Origin: Thalassotalea sp. LPB0316
GTDB taxonomy: Bacteria; Pseudomonadota; Gammaproteobacteria; Enterobacterales; Alteromonadaceae
DNA length: 64,000 nucleotides
Assembly: GCF_014898095.1 (NCBI RefSeq)
Contig: NZ_CP062946.1
Coordinates: 2,604,001 to 2,668,000, forward strand
Direction: 5' to 3'
In this document: positions 33,694-43,582 of the stretch, piece by piece
How the letters are laid out: each line of letters opens with the position of its first letter
How positions within the stretch are numbered: position 1 is the stretch's first letter
The notes under the pieces: model-generated
Seen by the model: only the letters and a program-made list of their open reading frames with translations
The model's database searches: none
What the model was told of the DNA's origin: nothing
Program-made: the position numbers and the translations under genes

Positions 33694-36600
33694 TTATTTG
33701 CTAGGATCGCAGTGTAAACTTAGTAACATTAATTCCCTTAATGCGACCGAGAATTTAGCAAATTCGTGGGTCTGACTCGTTCTGAAGTCAGATAAAATGT
33801 GCTGCCAGCGCTCAAGTGGCTGTTGAGATTGCTCAAACCATAAATCTAACATTTTGTCAGTAGATTGTTCTGATTTGTAATTTTTCAATACCACAGAGGT
33901 CAATGAGCGTTGCTGCCAGTCGAGCTCTTCTCTAAATGACGCTCTTGCTAACGCTTGCCAATGGTTAGTGACGGGCTGACGGGTGATCTGATCTAAGAAC
34001 CAGTGTAACGACAATCTATCACCTAATTGGAAGTATAGTTGTGCTACTTGATCAACGTCACAGCTTTCCATTTGCGAAATTTCAGCAATATCCATCACTG
34101 AGAAGATCGTGCTTAGCTGAGAAATACGCTTGGCGATTTCTTTTGGCGCGCCGGCATTCGCTAAATCAGTTTCAACTTTTGTTAAGCCGGCTAATTCGTC
34201 ACTCGCCAAATACTTATCTAAGTTTTGCGTCATTATCGCAAACGTAGGTTTGAAGAACGCAATGGTTTGCTCAATTGACAACGACTTGTTGCGATGACGC
34301 AAGAACCAGCGGGTGGCACGGCGAACATTACGACGCAATTGGAATAACATTTCCGTTTGAACTGCCGTAGTAAGCTTATTATCTAAGTCTGAAATCGCTT
34401 GCCAGGTTTGTGGCATTTCAAAAATTTCACTTGCTATTGCATAACTGATTGCCACTTCTGCAACTGTTGCACCGGTCTCTTCCATCATGCGGTTAACGAA
34501 GTTAAAGCCCATGTCATTGCCAATATTATTAGCTAAACGCGTTGCAATAATTTCTGCACGTAGCGGGTGATCTTGCATTTGCGCGGCGTACTTCTTCTGC
34601 AGTTGCTCAGGGAAAGCTTCAATTAATAAGCTTTGGAAGTACGGGTTGTCGGTGATTTCATTGCAAACCAACTGCTCTTTTAACACCATCTTGTTATAAG
34701 CAAGTAACACTGATAATTCTGGACGTGTTAAGCCTTTGTTTTGCGCTAAACGCTCAGCAATTTCATCGTCACTTGGGATGAATTCTAGCGCTCTGTCGAG
34801 CTTACCTGTGCGCTCCATTTCTTGAATAAAGCGGGTTTGCTCTTTCAACTGGCTTGCACCGCGCAACTCAGTAATTGAAATTGAATGAGTTTGACGGTAA
34901 CAGTCGTGTAATACGATGTCTGATACTTCATCGGTCATATCGTACAATAGCTTATTGCGCTGCTTCACGGTTAAATCGCCGTTTTGTACTAAGCCGTTAA
35001 GTAAAATCTTGATGTTTACTTCGTTGTCAGAACAATCTACACCACCTACGTTATCAACCGAGTCGGTGTTCATGCGGCCGCCCTTCAAGGTGTATTCAAT
35101 ACGACCTAATTGGGTTAAACCCAAGTTACCACCTTCACCAACGATTTTCGCACGTAATTCTTTACCATTGATACGCAATGAGTCATTGGCTCTGTCACCA
35201 ACTTCTAAATGACTTTCTTTAGAGCCTTTAACGTAAGTACCGATACCGCCGTTCCAAATTAAATCAACTTTGGTCTTTAACAACTCTTTAATCAGTTCAT
35301 TTGGCGCTAATGATTGCTTTTGCGTGCCTAACATTTTCTTGATTTGCGGTGTCAATTTAATTGATTTCGCCGCACGAGAGAAAATACCACCACCCTCAGA
35401 AATGAGGTCTTTGTTGTAATCTTCCCATGAGCAACCCGGTAGATTAAACAAACGCTCGCGCTCTTTCCACGATGAAGCGGCATCAGGATTCGGATCAATA
35501 AAAATGTGTAAGTGGTTAAACGCCGCCTGCAAGCGAATGTGTTTTGATAACAACATACCGTTACCAAATACATCACCTGCCATATCACCGATACCTATAC
35601 AGGTGAAATCTGTCGTTTGACAATCAATATCCATTTCGCGGAAATGACGTTTAACAGATTCCCAAGCACCTTTAGCCGTAATACCCATGCCTTTGTGGTC
35701 GTAACCGACTGAGCCACCTGAGGCAAACGCATCGCCCATCCAGAAATTGTATTCTTCTGAAATACCATTAGCGATGTCAGAGAATGTTGCTGTACCTTTG
35801 TCGGCTGCAACAACTAAGTACGGATCATCTTCGTCGTGGCGCACGACATTTTGTGGTGGTACTAATTCACCGGCAACAATGTTATCTGTGATATCTAATA
35901 AACCGCGGATAAATGTACGGTAGCATTCTTTACCCGCCTCAAAGATTTCTTCACGGGTACCGTGCTCAGGTAATTGTTTACACACAAAGCCACCTTTAGC
36001 ACCAACCGGCACGATTACCGTATTCTTAACTTGTTGTGCTTTTACTAGGCCTAAAACTTCAGTACGGAAATCTTCACGACGATCTGACCAACGCAGGCCA
36101 CCACGAGCAACTTTACCACCGCGCAAGTGAACACCTTCAACTTGAGGTGAGTAAACAAAGATTTCAAAGGCAGGAATCGGCTGCGGCATCTCGGTAATGC
36201 GTTTTGGTACGATTTTAAATGAAATATACGGCTTAAACGCTTCTACCTCACCTTTTTGGAAGTAGTTGGTACGAATGGTCGCATTAATCATTTCGGCAAA
36301 TCGGCGAATAATACGATCATCGTCAAGGTTAGCGACTTTATCTAACGACTCTTCAATTTCTGCTTCAACTTTGGCAATCGTTTTTTCCGACTGCTTGCCT
36401 TTCGGATCGAAGCGCAAGTTAAATAATTTAATTAATAACTCAGCTAAATTCGGGTAACGTGAAAAGGTATCTTCAATGTAGTTTTGGCTGAAAGTACCAC
36501 CAATTTGACGCTCGTACTTAGCATAAGCACGTAAAATGGATACTTCACGACCTTCAAGACCAGCACCTAGAATTAAACGATTAAAGCCGTCATCTTCTAA

Positions 36601-38538
36601 CACACCGCGCCATACTTTAGCGAAGGCATCTTGGAATAACTGCTGTACCTTAGCTAGGCTAAATGTGCCCTCGCCCGTTAAGATCATTGAGAAATCTAAG
36701 ATCCAGTACATTTCACCTTTTGCCGAACGAACTGCATAAGGACTTTCGCCAATAACGCGCAAACCAAAGTTTTCTAACATAGGTAAGACGTCTGATAAAT
36801 GCAGTGGCTCACCGGTGTGGAATAGTTTTAATTTAACGAAACGGCTACCCGCTTTTTCTTCTTGCGGTTGGTAAAACAGCATTTCAAGCTGATTGTCTTC
36901 TGATATCGCTTCAAGTTTGGCGATATCAACAATCGCAGAACCTGGTAGTACTTCGTCTTTGTAGGCTTGTGGAAAACTTGCATATTTCGCCATCAAACTT
37001 TTCGCTTTTGATTCACCTTGGTTAGACGTTAATGCATCAGCTAATTTGTCGTCCCAACTTCTCGCGGCTTGGTTTAGGTTTTTTTCTATTTCTTTCACAT
37101 TAATATCTGCTTTAGTTGAGTCAACACGAACAATGTAATGAGTACGGGCTTGAACGGATTCAGAGAAGTAAGTGTTGAACTCGACTTCTTTGGTACTACC
37201 AAAAGCTTCTTGTAAAAGCTTTTGCGTTTCGATACGCAATTTCGTGTTATAGCGCTCACGCGGCACATAAACCATACAAGAGTAGAAACGGTCAAAGGCA
37301 TCACGACGAACAAATAAACCAGAATAGTCGCGTTCTTGCATCCGCAAAATACCCAAGACATTATTGAGTAATTCTTCAGTGCGAGATTGAAGGATCTCAT
37401 CGCGAGGGTAAGTTTCTAAGATATTAATTAGGGTTTTAAACGAGTGTGAACCTGGCGCAAAACCTGAAGCTTTACAAACGCTGTTCACTTTGTCTGAAAT
37501 TAACGGTAAATCTACGGCGCTACTCGTATAGTAGGCAGAGCCAAATAGGCCGATAAAACGCTCTTCACCAACCACTTTGCCGTTTTTGTCAAAGCGTTTG
37601 ATCCCGATGTAATCAAGGTGTGCTGGACGATGCACACGAGAGCGAGAATTGGTTTTGGTTAAAATTAGTGCGTTATCGCCTAAGGCAATTTCTCGCGCCG
37701 TCGCACTTAATGTCGACAGTAATCGCTTATCTGTGCCTTTTGAGTTTTTCATTAAACCTAAGCTAGATTTAACATTGGCGGTCAGTGCTAAATCACCTTT
37801 TAAAGTTTCAACATCGTATGAGCGGTAGCCCATTAAGGTGAAATTATTATTGGCAATCCACTTTAAAAATTTGAGCGCTTCTTCTTTGTTACTCTTATCA
37901 CCTGGTACATTTGACTTACCAAAGTCTTCAATCACTTCGTTTAAACGCGTGAGCATTGGCTGCCAGTCGTTTACGGTTAACGAAATATCGCTAACAACCG
38001 ACTCTAGTTCCGCTTTTAGTGAAGCGAGTTTCTTTTCACTGGTGATGCGGTCAATCTCAATAAAGAATACCGTTTCATTGACGGCGCCTTTGGCGTTGTT
38101 TTCACTGGCATTGGCGATTTGAGTTACATTATTACTTTTATCTCTAACCACCTGAATTGGGCAGTTAAGCATTAAATGTGGACTTAACCCTTGTCGATTT
38201 AACGCGATGCGCACTGAATCAACAAGAAATGGCATATCATCGACAATCACTTCAATAATGGTGTGGCTTGATTTCCAACCATTTTGTGAAACTTCTGGAT
38301 TAAAAACCTTGATCAGCGCATTGCCGTGTTTAAATTCATTCAATGAATTCCACAAACTTAAGGTTGCGCCGTACATATCGCTTTCGTTGCGATTGGTAAG
38401 GTCTGATGATGAGATATTGCCGTAAAGAATTTCTGCAAACTTTTCGACTAGTGGGGCCGTTTCTTTAGAAACTTTTTGTTGTATTAATTGTGATACGTTT
38501 TTCAGTATTACTGATGGTAGACCGTCTACTAACGCCAT
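33694..38538 (-). CDS. gdhB: NAD-specific glutamate dehydrogenase, large (180-kDa) class
   Basis: A 1614-residue enzyme that deaminates glutamate to 2-oxoglutarate with NAD; the usual length of this class is about 1600. The N-terminal half holds ACT-like regulatory segments (VDDMPFLVDSVRIALNRQGL). The catalytic core begins near residue 800 (LRGGKVARGGLRWSDRREDFRTEVLGLVKAQQVKNTVIVPVGAKGGF, with the substrate lysines) and the NAD-binding part has GIGDMAGDVFGNGMLLS. Its role is mostly glutamate breakdown for carbon. It has its own terminator and about 260 bases of leader. Confidence 0.96.
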   Translation of the reverse strand: MALVDGLPSVILKNVSQLIQQKVSKETAPLVEKFAEILYGNISSSDLTNRNESDMYGATLSLWNSLNEFKHGNALIKVFNPEVSQNGWKSSHTIIEVIVDDMPFLVDSVRIALNRQGLSPHLMLNCPIQVVRDKSNNVTQIANASENNAKGAVNETVFFIEIDRITSEKKLASLKAELESVVSDISLTVNDWQPMLTRLNEVIEDFGKSNVPGDKSNKEEALKFLKWIANNNFTLMGYRSYDVETLKGDLALTANVKSSLGLMKNSKGTDKRLLSTLSATAREIALGDNALILTKTNSRSRVHRPAHLDYIGIKRFDKNGKVVGEERFIGLFGSAYYTSSAVDLPLISDKVNSVCKASGFAPGSHSFKTLINILETYPRDEILQSRTEELLNNVLGILRMQERDYSGLFVRRDAFDRFYSCMVYVPRERYNTKLRIETQKLLQEAFGSTKEVEFNTYFSESVQARTHYIVRVDSTKADINVKEIEKNLNQAARSWDDKLADALTSNQGESKAKSLMAKYASFPQAYKDEVLPGSAIVDIAKLEAISEDNQLEMLFYQPQEEKAGSRFVKLKLFHTGEPLHLSDVLPMLENFGLRVIGESPYAVRSAKGEMYWILDFSMILTGEGTFSLAKVQQLFQDAFAKVWRGVLEDDGFNRLILGAGLEGREVSILRAYAKYERQIGGTFSQNYIEDTFSRYPNLAELLIKLFNLRFDPKGKQSEKTIAKVEAEIEESLDKVANLDDDRIIRRFAEMINATIRTNYFQKGEVEAFKPYISFKIVPKRITEMPQPIPAFEIFVYSPQVEGVHLRGGKVARGGLRWSDRREDFRTEVLGLVKAQQVKNTVIVPVGAKGGFVCKQLPEHGTREEIFEAGKECYRTFIRGLLDITDNIVAGELVPPQNVVRHDEDDPYLVVAADKGTATFSDIANGISEEYNFWMGDAFASGGSVGYDHKGMGITAKGAWESVKRHFREMDIDCQTTDFTCIGIGDMAGDVFGNGMLLSKHIRLQAAFNHLHIFIDPNPDAASSWKERERLFNLPGCSWEDYNKDLISEGGGIFSRAAKSIKLTPQIKKMLGTQKQSLAPNELIKELLKTKVDLIWNGGIGTYVKGSKESHLEVGDRANDSLRINGKELRAKIVGEGGNLGLTQLGRIEYTLKGGRMNTDSVDNVGGVDCSDNEVNIKILLNGLVQNGDLTVKQRNKLLYDMTDEVSDIVLHDCYRQTHSISITELRGASQLKEQTRFIQEMERTGKLDRALEFIPSDDEIAERLAQNKGLTRPELSVLLAYNKMVLKEQLVCNEITDNPYFQSLLIEAFPEQLQKKYAAQMQDHPLRAEIIATRLANNIGNDMGFNFVNRMMEETGATVAEVAISYAIASEIFEMPQTWQAISDLDNKLTTAVQTEMLFQLRRNVRRATRWFLRHRNKSLSIEQTIAFFKPTFAIMTQNLDKYLASDELAGLTKVETDLANAGAPKEIAKRISQLSTIFSVMDIAEISQMESCDVDQVAQLYFQLGDRLSLHWFLDQITRQPVTNHWQALARASFREELDWQQRSLTSVVLKNYKSEQSTDKMLDLWFEQSQQPLERWQHILSDFRTSQTHEFAKFSVALRELMLLSLHCDPSK

Positions 38539-38741
38539 GCCGTTTTCCTTATGTGAAAAAACGATTATTTATTATTTGATACTGACTTTTAATCAAAGCA
38601 GTTGAACTGTCTATTAGGATAGACTATTTCCGAGATTTTATTAGCTATTTTAAGGTTTTGCGAGTGTTTTTTTATAGATTAGACCACTGATATTAGCGGC
38701 TGTAACAAGATTTTGTGAATATATTCATTAGTTATAAATAG

Positions 38742-38764
38742 AAAATGGCCTTTCGGCCATTTTC
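38742..38764 (-). terminator. terminator of the MMPL transporter gene
   Basis: AAAATGGCC-5-GGCCATTTT stem just after the transporter stop on the minus strand. The rest of the 38539-38800 gap is AT-rich leader of the gdh gene with no further feature seen. Confidence 0.85.
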
Positions 38765-38800
38765 TTGATTAATTATTCAATAATACGTTACCAAATAATT

Positions 38801-41122
38801 TTATTTGTGGTGCTTATCTTCTCGCCATAATACTGAAGCGAGTGCTGGTAACACCACAATCGCCGCTAGCATGTTAACCAAGAACATAAAGGTCATTAAA
38901 ATCCCCATATCGACTTGGAATTTCAGATCAGAGAAGAACCAAGTTGAAACCCCGATAGCCAGTGTAATACCTGTAATAAGTACAGCACTACCGCGCTCTG
39001 TTAAGGCAGCTAAATAAGCTTGGTAAACCGTATCACCACTGCGCAAGCGCGCTGCCATGGTTGATAAAATATAAATACCGTAATCGACACCGATACCAAC
39101 ACCTAGCGCAATAACTGGTAGGGTTGATACCGTTAGGCCAATATTTAATTCGGTCATTAACCATTGTGCTAGTGTTGAAACCACATATAACGGCAAGACC
39201 ACCGAAATTGTCGCTCGCAAGCTTCTAAAGCTAATTAAACAAAGCACAATTACCGCGGCATAAACATATAACATCATAGGTAATTGAGCGGCTTCGACGG
39301 CTTCATTAGTTGCCGCCATTACACCAACAGGGCCTGAGGCTAACTTAAACTGCAATTGCTCATTATTGAGCTCACTCGCGTAAAGTTTAACTTTATCAAC
39401 CACGCGGTTAATGGTTTCAGCCTTGTGATCTTCTAAGAATAAAATCACTGGCATTACGCTACAGTTTCTATCGAGTAAACCACTTGAGGTTGGCACGCGA
39501 GAAATTGATTGCACCAACGACTGTTGGTTGCGTGATAAACTGCGCCATTTCGGATTACCTTCGTTGTAGCCCGCATTTACGATTTTCGCAACACTTGCCA
39601 AGCTAATCGCTGAATCTACGCCCGGTACATTTTCCATCTTCCATTGGAATTCATCCATTACCGCAAGTGTTTCGTGTGAGGTACATGCATCTGGATAGGC
39701 TTCAACAATCACCGAAATGTAGTCAACGGTAATGGCGTATTTGTCGGTGATCAAAAAAGTATCTTGGTTATAGCGAGAATCTTCATGAAGCGCCGGTGCA
39801 CCCGCGTGCAGTTCGCCAATTTTCATTTGTTGTGAGAAATGCAAGCCAACAACAAACAACAAGGCCGTCACGGCTAAAATAATTCGCGCTGCTTTTGGCG
39901 TGGCAAAAACAGCTAACTTTTGCCAGATTTCGTTATTATTCGTTTTCGCAATTTGTTCATCGCTGTCTTTGTGTAACTTCATGTATGAAATCAACACAGG
40001 TAACAAAATCAGGTTGGTTAAAATAATCATAGCCACGCCCAATGATGCGGTAATAGCAAGCTCTCGGATCACACCGATATCGATAGCTAACAGTGTTAAG
40101 AAACCCACGGTATCTGATAGCAACGCCACCATCCCCGGTACGAGCAATGTTCTAAAACTAAACTGCGCTGACTCTTTGGCACTGTAGCCTTGGTTAACGA
40201 GTTTCTTCACTGAGTTGATCATCTGTACCGCATGGCTCACACCAATCGCGAAGACCAAGAATGGTACCAAAATCGACATCGGATCTAAGCCAAAACCAAT
40301 CACCGTTAACATGCCCATTTGCCATACAACAGTGACCAATGAACAGAATATCGGTAAAATCGTTAGCTTGAATGATTTACAAAAGAAAAACACCATTAGC
40401 GCGGTGATTGCAATAGCGACACCAAAGAAAGCGACCACCCCTTTTGCACCAAGTGCAACGTCGCCGACCATTTTGGCAAAGCCAATAATATGGATACTAA
40501 TATTGCCCTGCTCATACTTACCGCGAATTTGCTCTTCTAACTGGTTGGCTAAGTTGATGGTATCAAGTTTTTCGCCGGTATTAGGGTCAATATCTAGCAA
40601 TGAAGTTTGTACCATTGCACAGGTGTAGTCATCTGATACCGTGCGTCCAACAATACCTGCTTTTTCAATATTCGCTTTAACGATCGCTAAACCGTTGGCA
40701 TCAGGTTTAAAGTTTGCTGGGATCACTGGCCCACCGGCAAAACCATCTTCAACCACTTCGACAAATCGCGTACTTGGTGAATATAAAGACTTCACTTGAA
40801 TGCGATCGACACCAGGTATGAAGAACAATTGGTCGTGAACACCTTTAAGTGAACTGAAGAACTCTTCAGTAAAAATATCACCCTCTGTATTACATACTGA
40901 AATCAACACGTTATTTGCGCCACCAAAATTTTCTTGGTGTTTCAAATACGTTTTCATATAGCTGTGATTTAACGGAATATTTTTGATAAATGACGCATCA
41001 AGGCGGATTTGACTTGCTTGATACGCTAAAAAGACGGTTGACACCAAAAACAGAAATAACACCGTTAAGCGGTGTCGGAAAATGCCAACTTCTATACGAT
41101 TAATAAAAGACTCAGAATTCAT
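38801..41122 (-). CDS. RND superfamily (MMPL-type) transporter
   Basis: A 773-residue transporter with 12 predicted helices in two halves, each led by a periplasmic loop: TM1 at about 17-35, TM2-6 at about 225-390, TM7 at about 410-430 and TM8-12 at about 620-760. It is shorter than drug pumps and fits the MMPL/hydrophobe-exporter branch, which moves lipids or other hydrophobic molecules. SSD-like helices read LALGVGIGVDYGIYIL. It is the last gene of a cluster with YCF48-like, DUF1329 and DUF1302 proteins. Substrate unknown. Confidence 0.88.
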   Translation of the reverse strand: MNSESFINRIEVGIFRHRLTVLFLFLVSTVFLAYQASQIRLDASFIKNIPLNHSYMKTYLKHQENFGGANNVLISVCNTEGDIFTEEFFSSLKGVHDQLFFIPGVDRIQVKSLYSPSTRFVEVVEDGFAGGPVIPANFKPDANGLAIVKANIEKAGIVGRTVSDDYTCAMVQTSLLDIDPNTGEKLDTINLANQLEEQIRGKYEQGNISIHIIGFAKMVGDVALGAKGVVAFFGVAIAITALMVFFFCKSFKLTILPIFCSLVTVVWQMGMLTVIGFGLDPMSILVPFLVFAIGVSHAVQMINSVKKLVNQGYSAKESAQFSFRTLLVPGMVALLSDTVGFLTLLAIDIGVIRELAITASLGVAMIILTNLILLPVLISYMKLHKDSDEQIAKTNNNEIWQKLAVFATPKAARIILAVTALLFVVGLHFSQQMKIGELHAGAPALHEDSRYNQDTFLITDKYAITVDYISVIVEAYPDACTSHETLAVMDEFQWKMENVPGVDSAISLASVAKIVNAGYNEGNPKWRSLSRNQQSLVQSISRVPTSSGLLDRNCSVMPVILFLEDHKAETINRVVDKVKLYASELNNEQLQFKLASGPVGVMAATNEAVEAAQLPMMLYVYAAVIVLCLISFRSLRATISVVLPLYVVSTLAQWLMTELNIGLTVSTLPVIALGVGIGVDYGIYILSTMAARLRSGDTVYQAYLAALTERGSAVLITGITLAIGVSTWFFSDLKFQVDMGILMTFMFLVNMLAAIVVLPALASVLWREDKHHK

Positions 41123-41126
41123 AAGA

Positions 41127-42149
41127 CTACTTCAACGTTGTAATTGTTTTAATACCAACATCAGAGACGACAATAAGTTTTCCTTGGAAAACTGCACCAG
41201 CGATCAATGCCTTGCCGTCTGCTTGGGGATATTGGGTGAATGTTTGGCCATCGTCATCGCTAGCCAATAACATGCCTGCGTTACCAAGCACATAAAGAAG
41301 ATTGGTGTCTGTTAAGACAATTGAATTAAGTAAGGCTTTTGTGCCTGTATCAGCGCGCTCCCAAGGCGTGCCGTTGCGCAGGCTTCTAAACGCATTACCG
41401 CGCAAGCCAACCACCAGTAAATTGCCTTTGCGAGTGCGTGCTAAATCAAAAAACGAGCCTTGATAAATATCGTCGAATTGCTCCCATGACTCACCAAAAT
41501 CATTACTTTTGGCAATAAGGCCTATTTCACCCACCATATACAACGTGCGACCATCGCGAGTAACGCGATTAAAGTGCGGCAATATACTGCTGCGCTCATC
41601 TAAATATGCTTCTTCATCGTCTTTTTTAAGTTCATTGAGGTAATCAATGTCATCTTGGAATAAGAAGCTTTCATGAAATTGATTTTGCCATGTCTCACCA
41701 CCATCACTGGTTCGATAAAACATGCCATAAGCCCCTATCGCGATACCATTTTTATCGTCTTTAAATACAACATCTAATAAAGGTTTTTCTAACTCAGGCA
41801 AGTATTGTTGGATAGACCATGTGCTACCACCATCACTTGAATGTAAGATTGTCGCATCGTGACCAACGGCCCAGCCTTTCATACTGTTAACAAAAAACAC
41901 GGCAGTTAATGTCGAGGTTACTGGCACACTGGCCTGTTGCCATTGCTGACCATCACTAGACACTAAGATATGACCGTACTCACCAACAGCAACTAATCGT
42001 TCGTTATTTACTGAGGTGATATCGAGTAATAGGGATTTATTTGCCAAAGGCGCTTGCCATGAAGGAGAAGGAGTTTGGTCGGCAAGAACAACGAAACTCA
42101 ACACACTAAAAACTAAAGCCAACAATTGCTTCATTGGTAATACTCTCAA
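41127..42149 (-). CDS. YCF48/BNR-repeat periplasmic protein
   Basis: A 340-residue protein with a signal peptide (ending VVLA) and repeated Asp-box-like blades: WAVGHDATILHSSDGGSTWS, GAYGMFYRTSDGGETWQ, GEIGLIAKSNDFGESWE, ASDDDGQTF. This predicts a beta-propeller related to YCF48/HCF136. In bacteria such genes often stand beside an RND/MMPL transporter, as here, four bases before it. A partner role for that transporter is inferred. Confidence 0.85.
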   Translation of the reverse strand: MRVLPMKQLLALVFSVLSFVVLADQTPSPSWQAPLANKSLLLDITSVNNERLVAVGEYGHILVSSDGQQWQQASVPVTSTLTAVFFVNSMKGWAVGHDATILHSSDGGSTWSIQQYLPELEKPLLDVVFKDDKNGIAIGAYGMFYRTSDGGETWQNQFHESFLFQDDIDYLNELKKDDEEAYLDERSSILPHFNRVTRDGRTLYMVGEIGLIAKSNDFGESWEQFDDIYQGSFFDLARTRKGNLLVVGLRGNAFRSLRNGTPWERADTGTKALLNSIVLTDTNLLYVLGNAGMLLASDDDGQTFTQYPQADGKALIAGAVFQGKLIVVSDVGIKTITTLK

Positions 42150-42158
42150 ATTAATACA

Positions 42159-42187
42159 AAAAACGGCTGTTTATACAGCCGTTTTTA
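42159..42187 (-). terminator. hairpin terminator/attenuator inside the DUF1302 cluster
   Basis: AAAACGGCTG-6-CAGCCGTTTT with a following T-run on the minus strand, in the 58-base gap between the DUF1329 and YCF48-like genes. It would end part of the transcripts, so the outer-membrane genes may be made in excess over the transporter. Confidence 0.85.
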
Positions 42188-42207
42188 ACTAACGATAACA
42201 GCCGTGC

Positions 42208-43572
42208 TTAACGACGTCCCTCACGACGCAATGCCGCAGGTGTAAATGATTTTTCATCTAAAGTAGCTGAGAAATCATACATCTTAGCTTGGTTATCTAA
42301 ACCAATGGCAATATAACGACGTGATTGAAGATCATGGAATACTTCAAGCGTAGACCATTGCGCCGGTAATTCATAATAGTTCAAGCCATGGGCAACACCA
42401 ACACGGTATAATTGATCACGGTTATCGTAAATATCGGTTACCGCAATTTGCCAGCTATCTTCATCGATAAAGAATACGCGCTTCTTGTAGATATGACGGG
42501 TATCGCCTTTTAGGTTAGCTTCAACAACCCAAACACGGTGTTTTTCATAACGAACATGCTCAGGGTTGATATGACCTGGCTTAATAATGTCGCTATAAGC
42601 TAACTTGTCGCTGTGTAAACGGTAATCGTTATATGGAATTAATAACTCTTGTTTACCTTTTAATGTCCAGTTGTAGCGATCTGGTGCGCCGTTATACATA
42701 TCAAAGTCATCAGTGGTTCTCAAACCATCTGACGCTGTACCTGGTGCATCATAAGCAACATTTGGCGCACGACGAACGCGACGTTGACCTGTGTTGTATG
42801 TCCACGCTTGACGAGGCGTTTTAATTTGGTCCATTGTTTCATGAACTAGTAGTGCAGTACCCGCTAAACGCGCTGGTTCAGACACTTTTTGCTTGAACTT
42901 AAACAAGATATTTGACTCTTGTAATTGCTCAGGCTCCGCGCCTTTAACGTTATATGGCAAAATGAGTTCTTCTTCAAAACCAATGTATGTGAAGTCACCT
43001 CTTGCTGTTGGTGCCGCTTGACCACCTTGACGTGTAACACTCTCACCGCGATAACGCAAAATGTGGTTCCAGATTGCTTCTAAACCCGTTTGTGGTACCG
43101 GGAATGGCACACCAACTGCAGCTTGAGTAATACCATTACCACCTTCAATTAACTCTGAACGCGTTGCATTTTTGATGGTTGCGTCATACACGTGCTGTGG
43201 AAATGATGCACTACGACGCGTTTGATATACGTTCATTTTGAATGTATCAGGATACGTTTCAAATAATTTAATTTGACCTGGTGTTAAGAAGTCACGGTAC
43301 TCTGACATATTTTGCGCTGTCACCGTGTACTGTACTTTGTCATCAGCAAAAGGGTCGATATGGTGTTGACCTGGGGTGTAACCAGCAGGTGCTGAAGTAA
43401 TACCACCTGTCCACGCAGGGATCGAACCATCAGCGTTGGCCCCCTGAACAGCGCCCATTGGAGTGAGGCTTTTACCTAGCTTTGCCGCTTCATCTGCAGA
43501 AACTTTTGCCATTGCGCCTGTTGTAGCCAATGCACATGATACTGCTAACGACAATAATGTAATCTTTTTCAT
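42208..43572 (-). CDS. DUF1329 periplasmic protein
   Basis: A 454-residue protein with a signal peptide (MKKITLLSLAVSCALATTGAMA) and family landmarks LTPMGAVQGANADGSIPAWTGG near the mature start, FKQKVSEPARLAGTALLVHE and TYNTGQRRVRRAPNVAYDAPG. DUF1329 proteins are LolB/LppX-like periplasmic folds thought to bind hydrophobic ligands. It follows the DUF1302 gene after ten bases; the two families almost always occur together. Confidence 0.93.
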   Translation of the reverse strand: MKKITLLSLAVSCALATTGAMAKVSADEAAKLGKSLTPMGAVQGANADGSIPAWTGGITSAPAGYTPGQHHIDPFADDKVQYTVTAQNMSEYRDFLTPGQIKLFETYPDTFKMNVYQTRRSASFPQHVYDATIKNATRSELIEGGNGITQAAVGVPFPVPQTGLEAIWNHILRYRGESVTRQGGQAAPTARGDFTYIGFEEELILPYNVKGAEPEQLQESNILFKFKQKVSEPARLAGTALLVHETMDQIKTPRQAWTYNTGQRRVRRAPNVAYDAPGTASDGLRTTDDFDMYNGAPDRYNWTLKGKQELLIPYNDYRLHSDKLAYSDIIKPGHINPEHVRYEKHRVWVVEANLKGDTRHIYKKRVFFIDEDSWQIAVTDIYDNRDQLYRVGVAHGLNYYELPAQWSTLEVFHDLQSRRYIAIGLDNQAKMYDFSATLDEKSFTPAALRREGRR

Positions 43573-43582
43573 GTTAATTGCC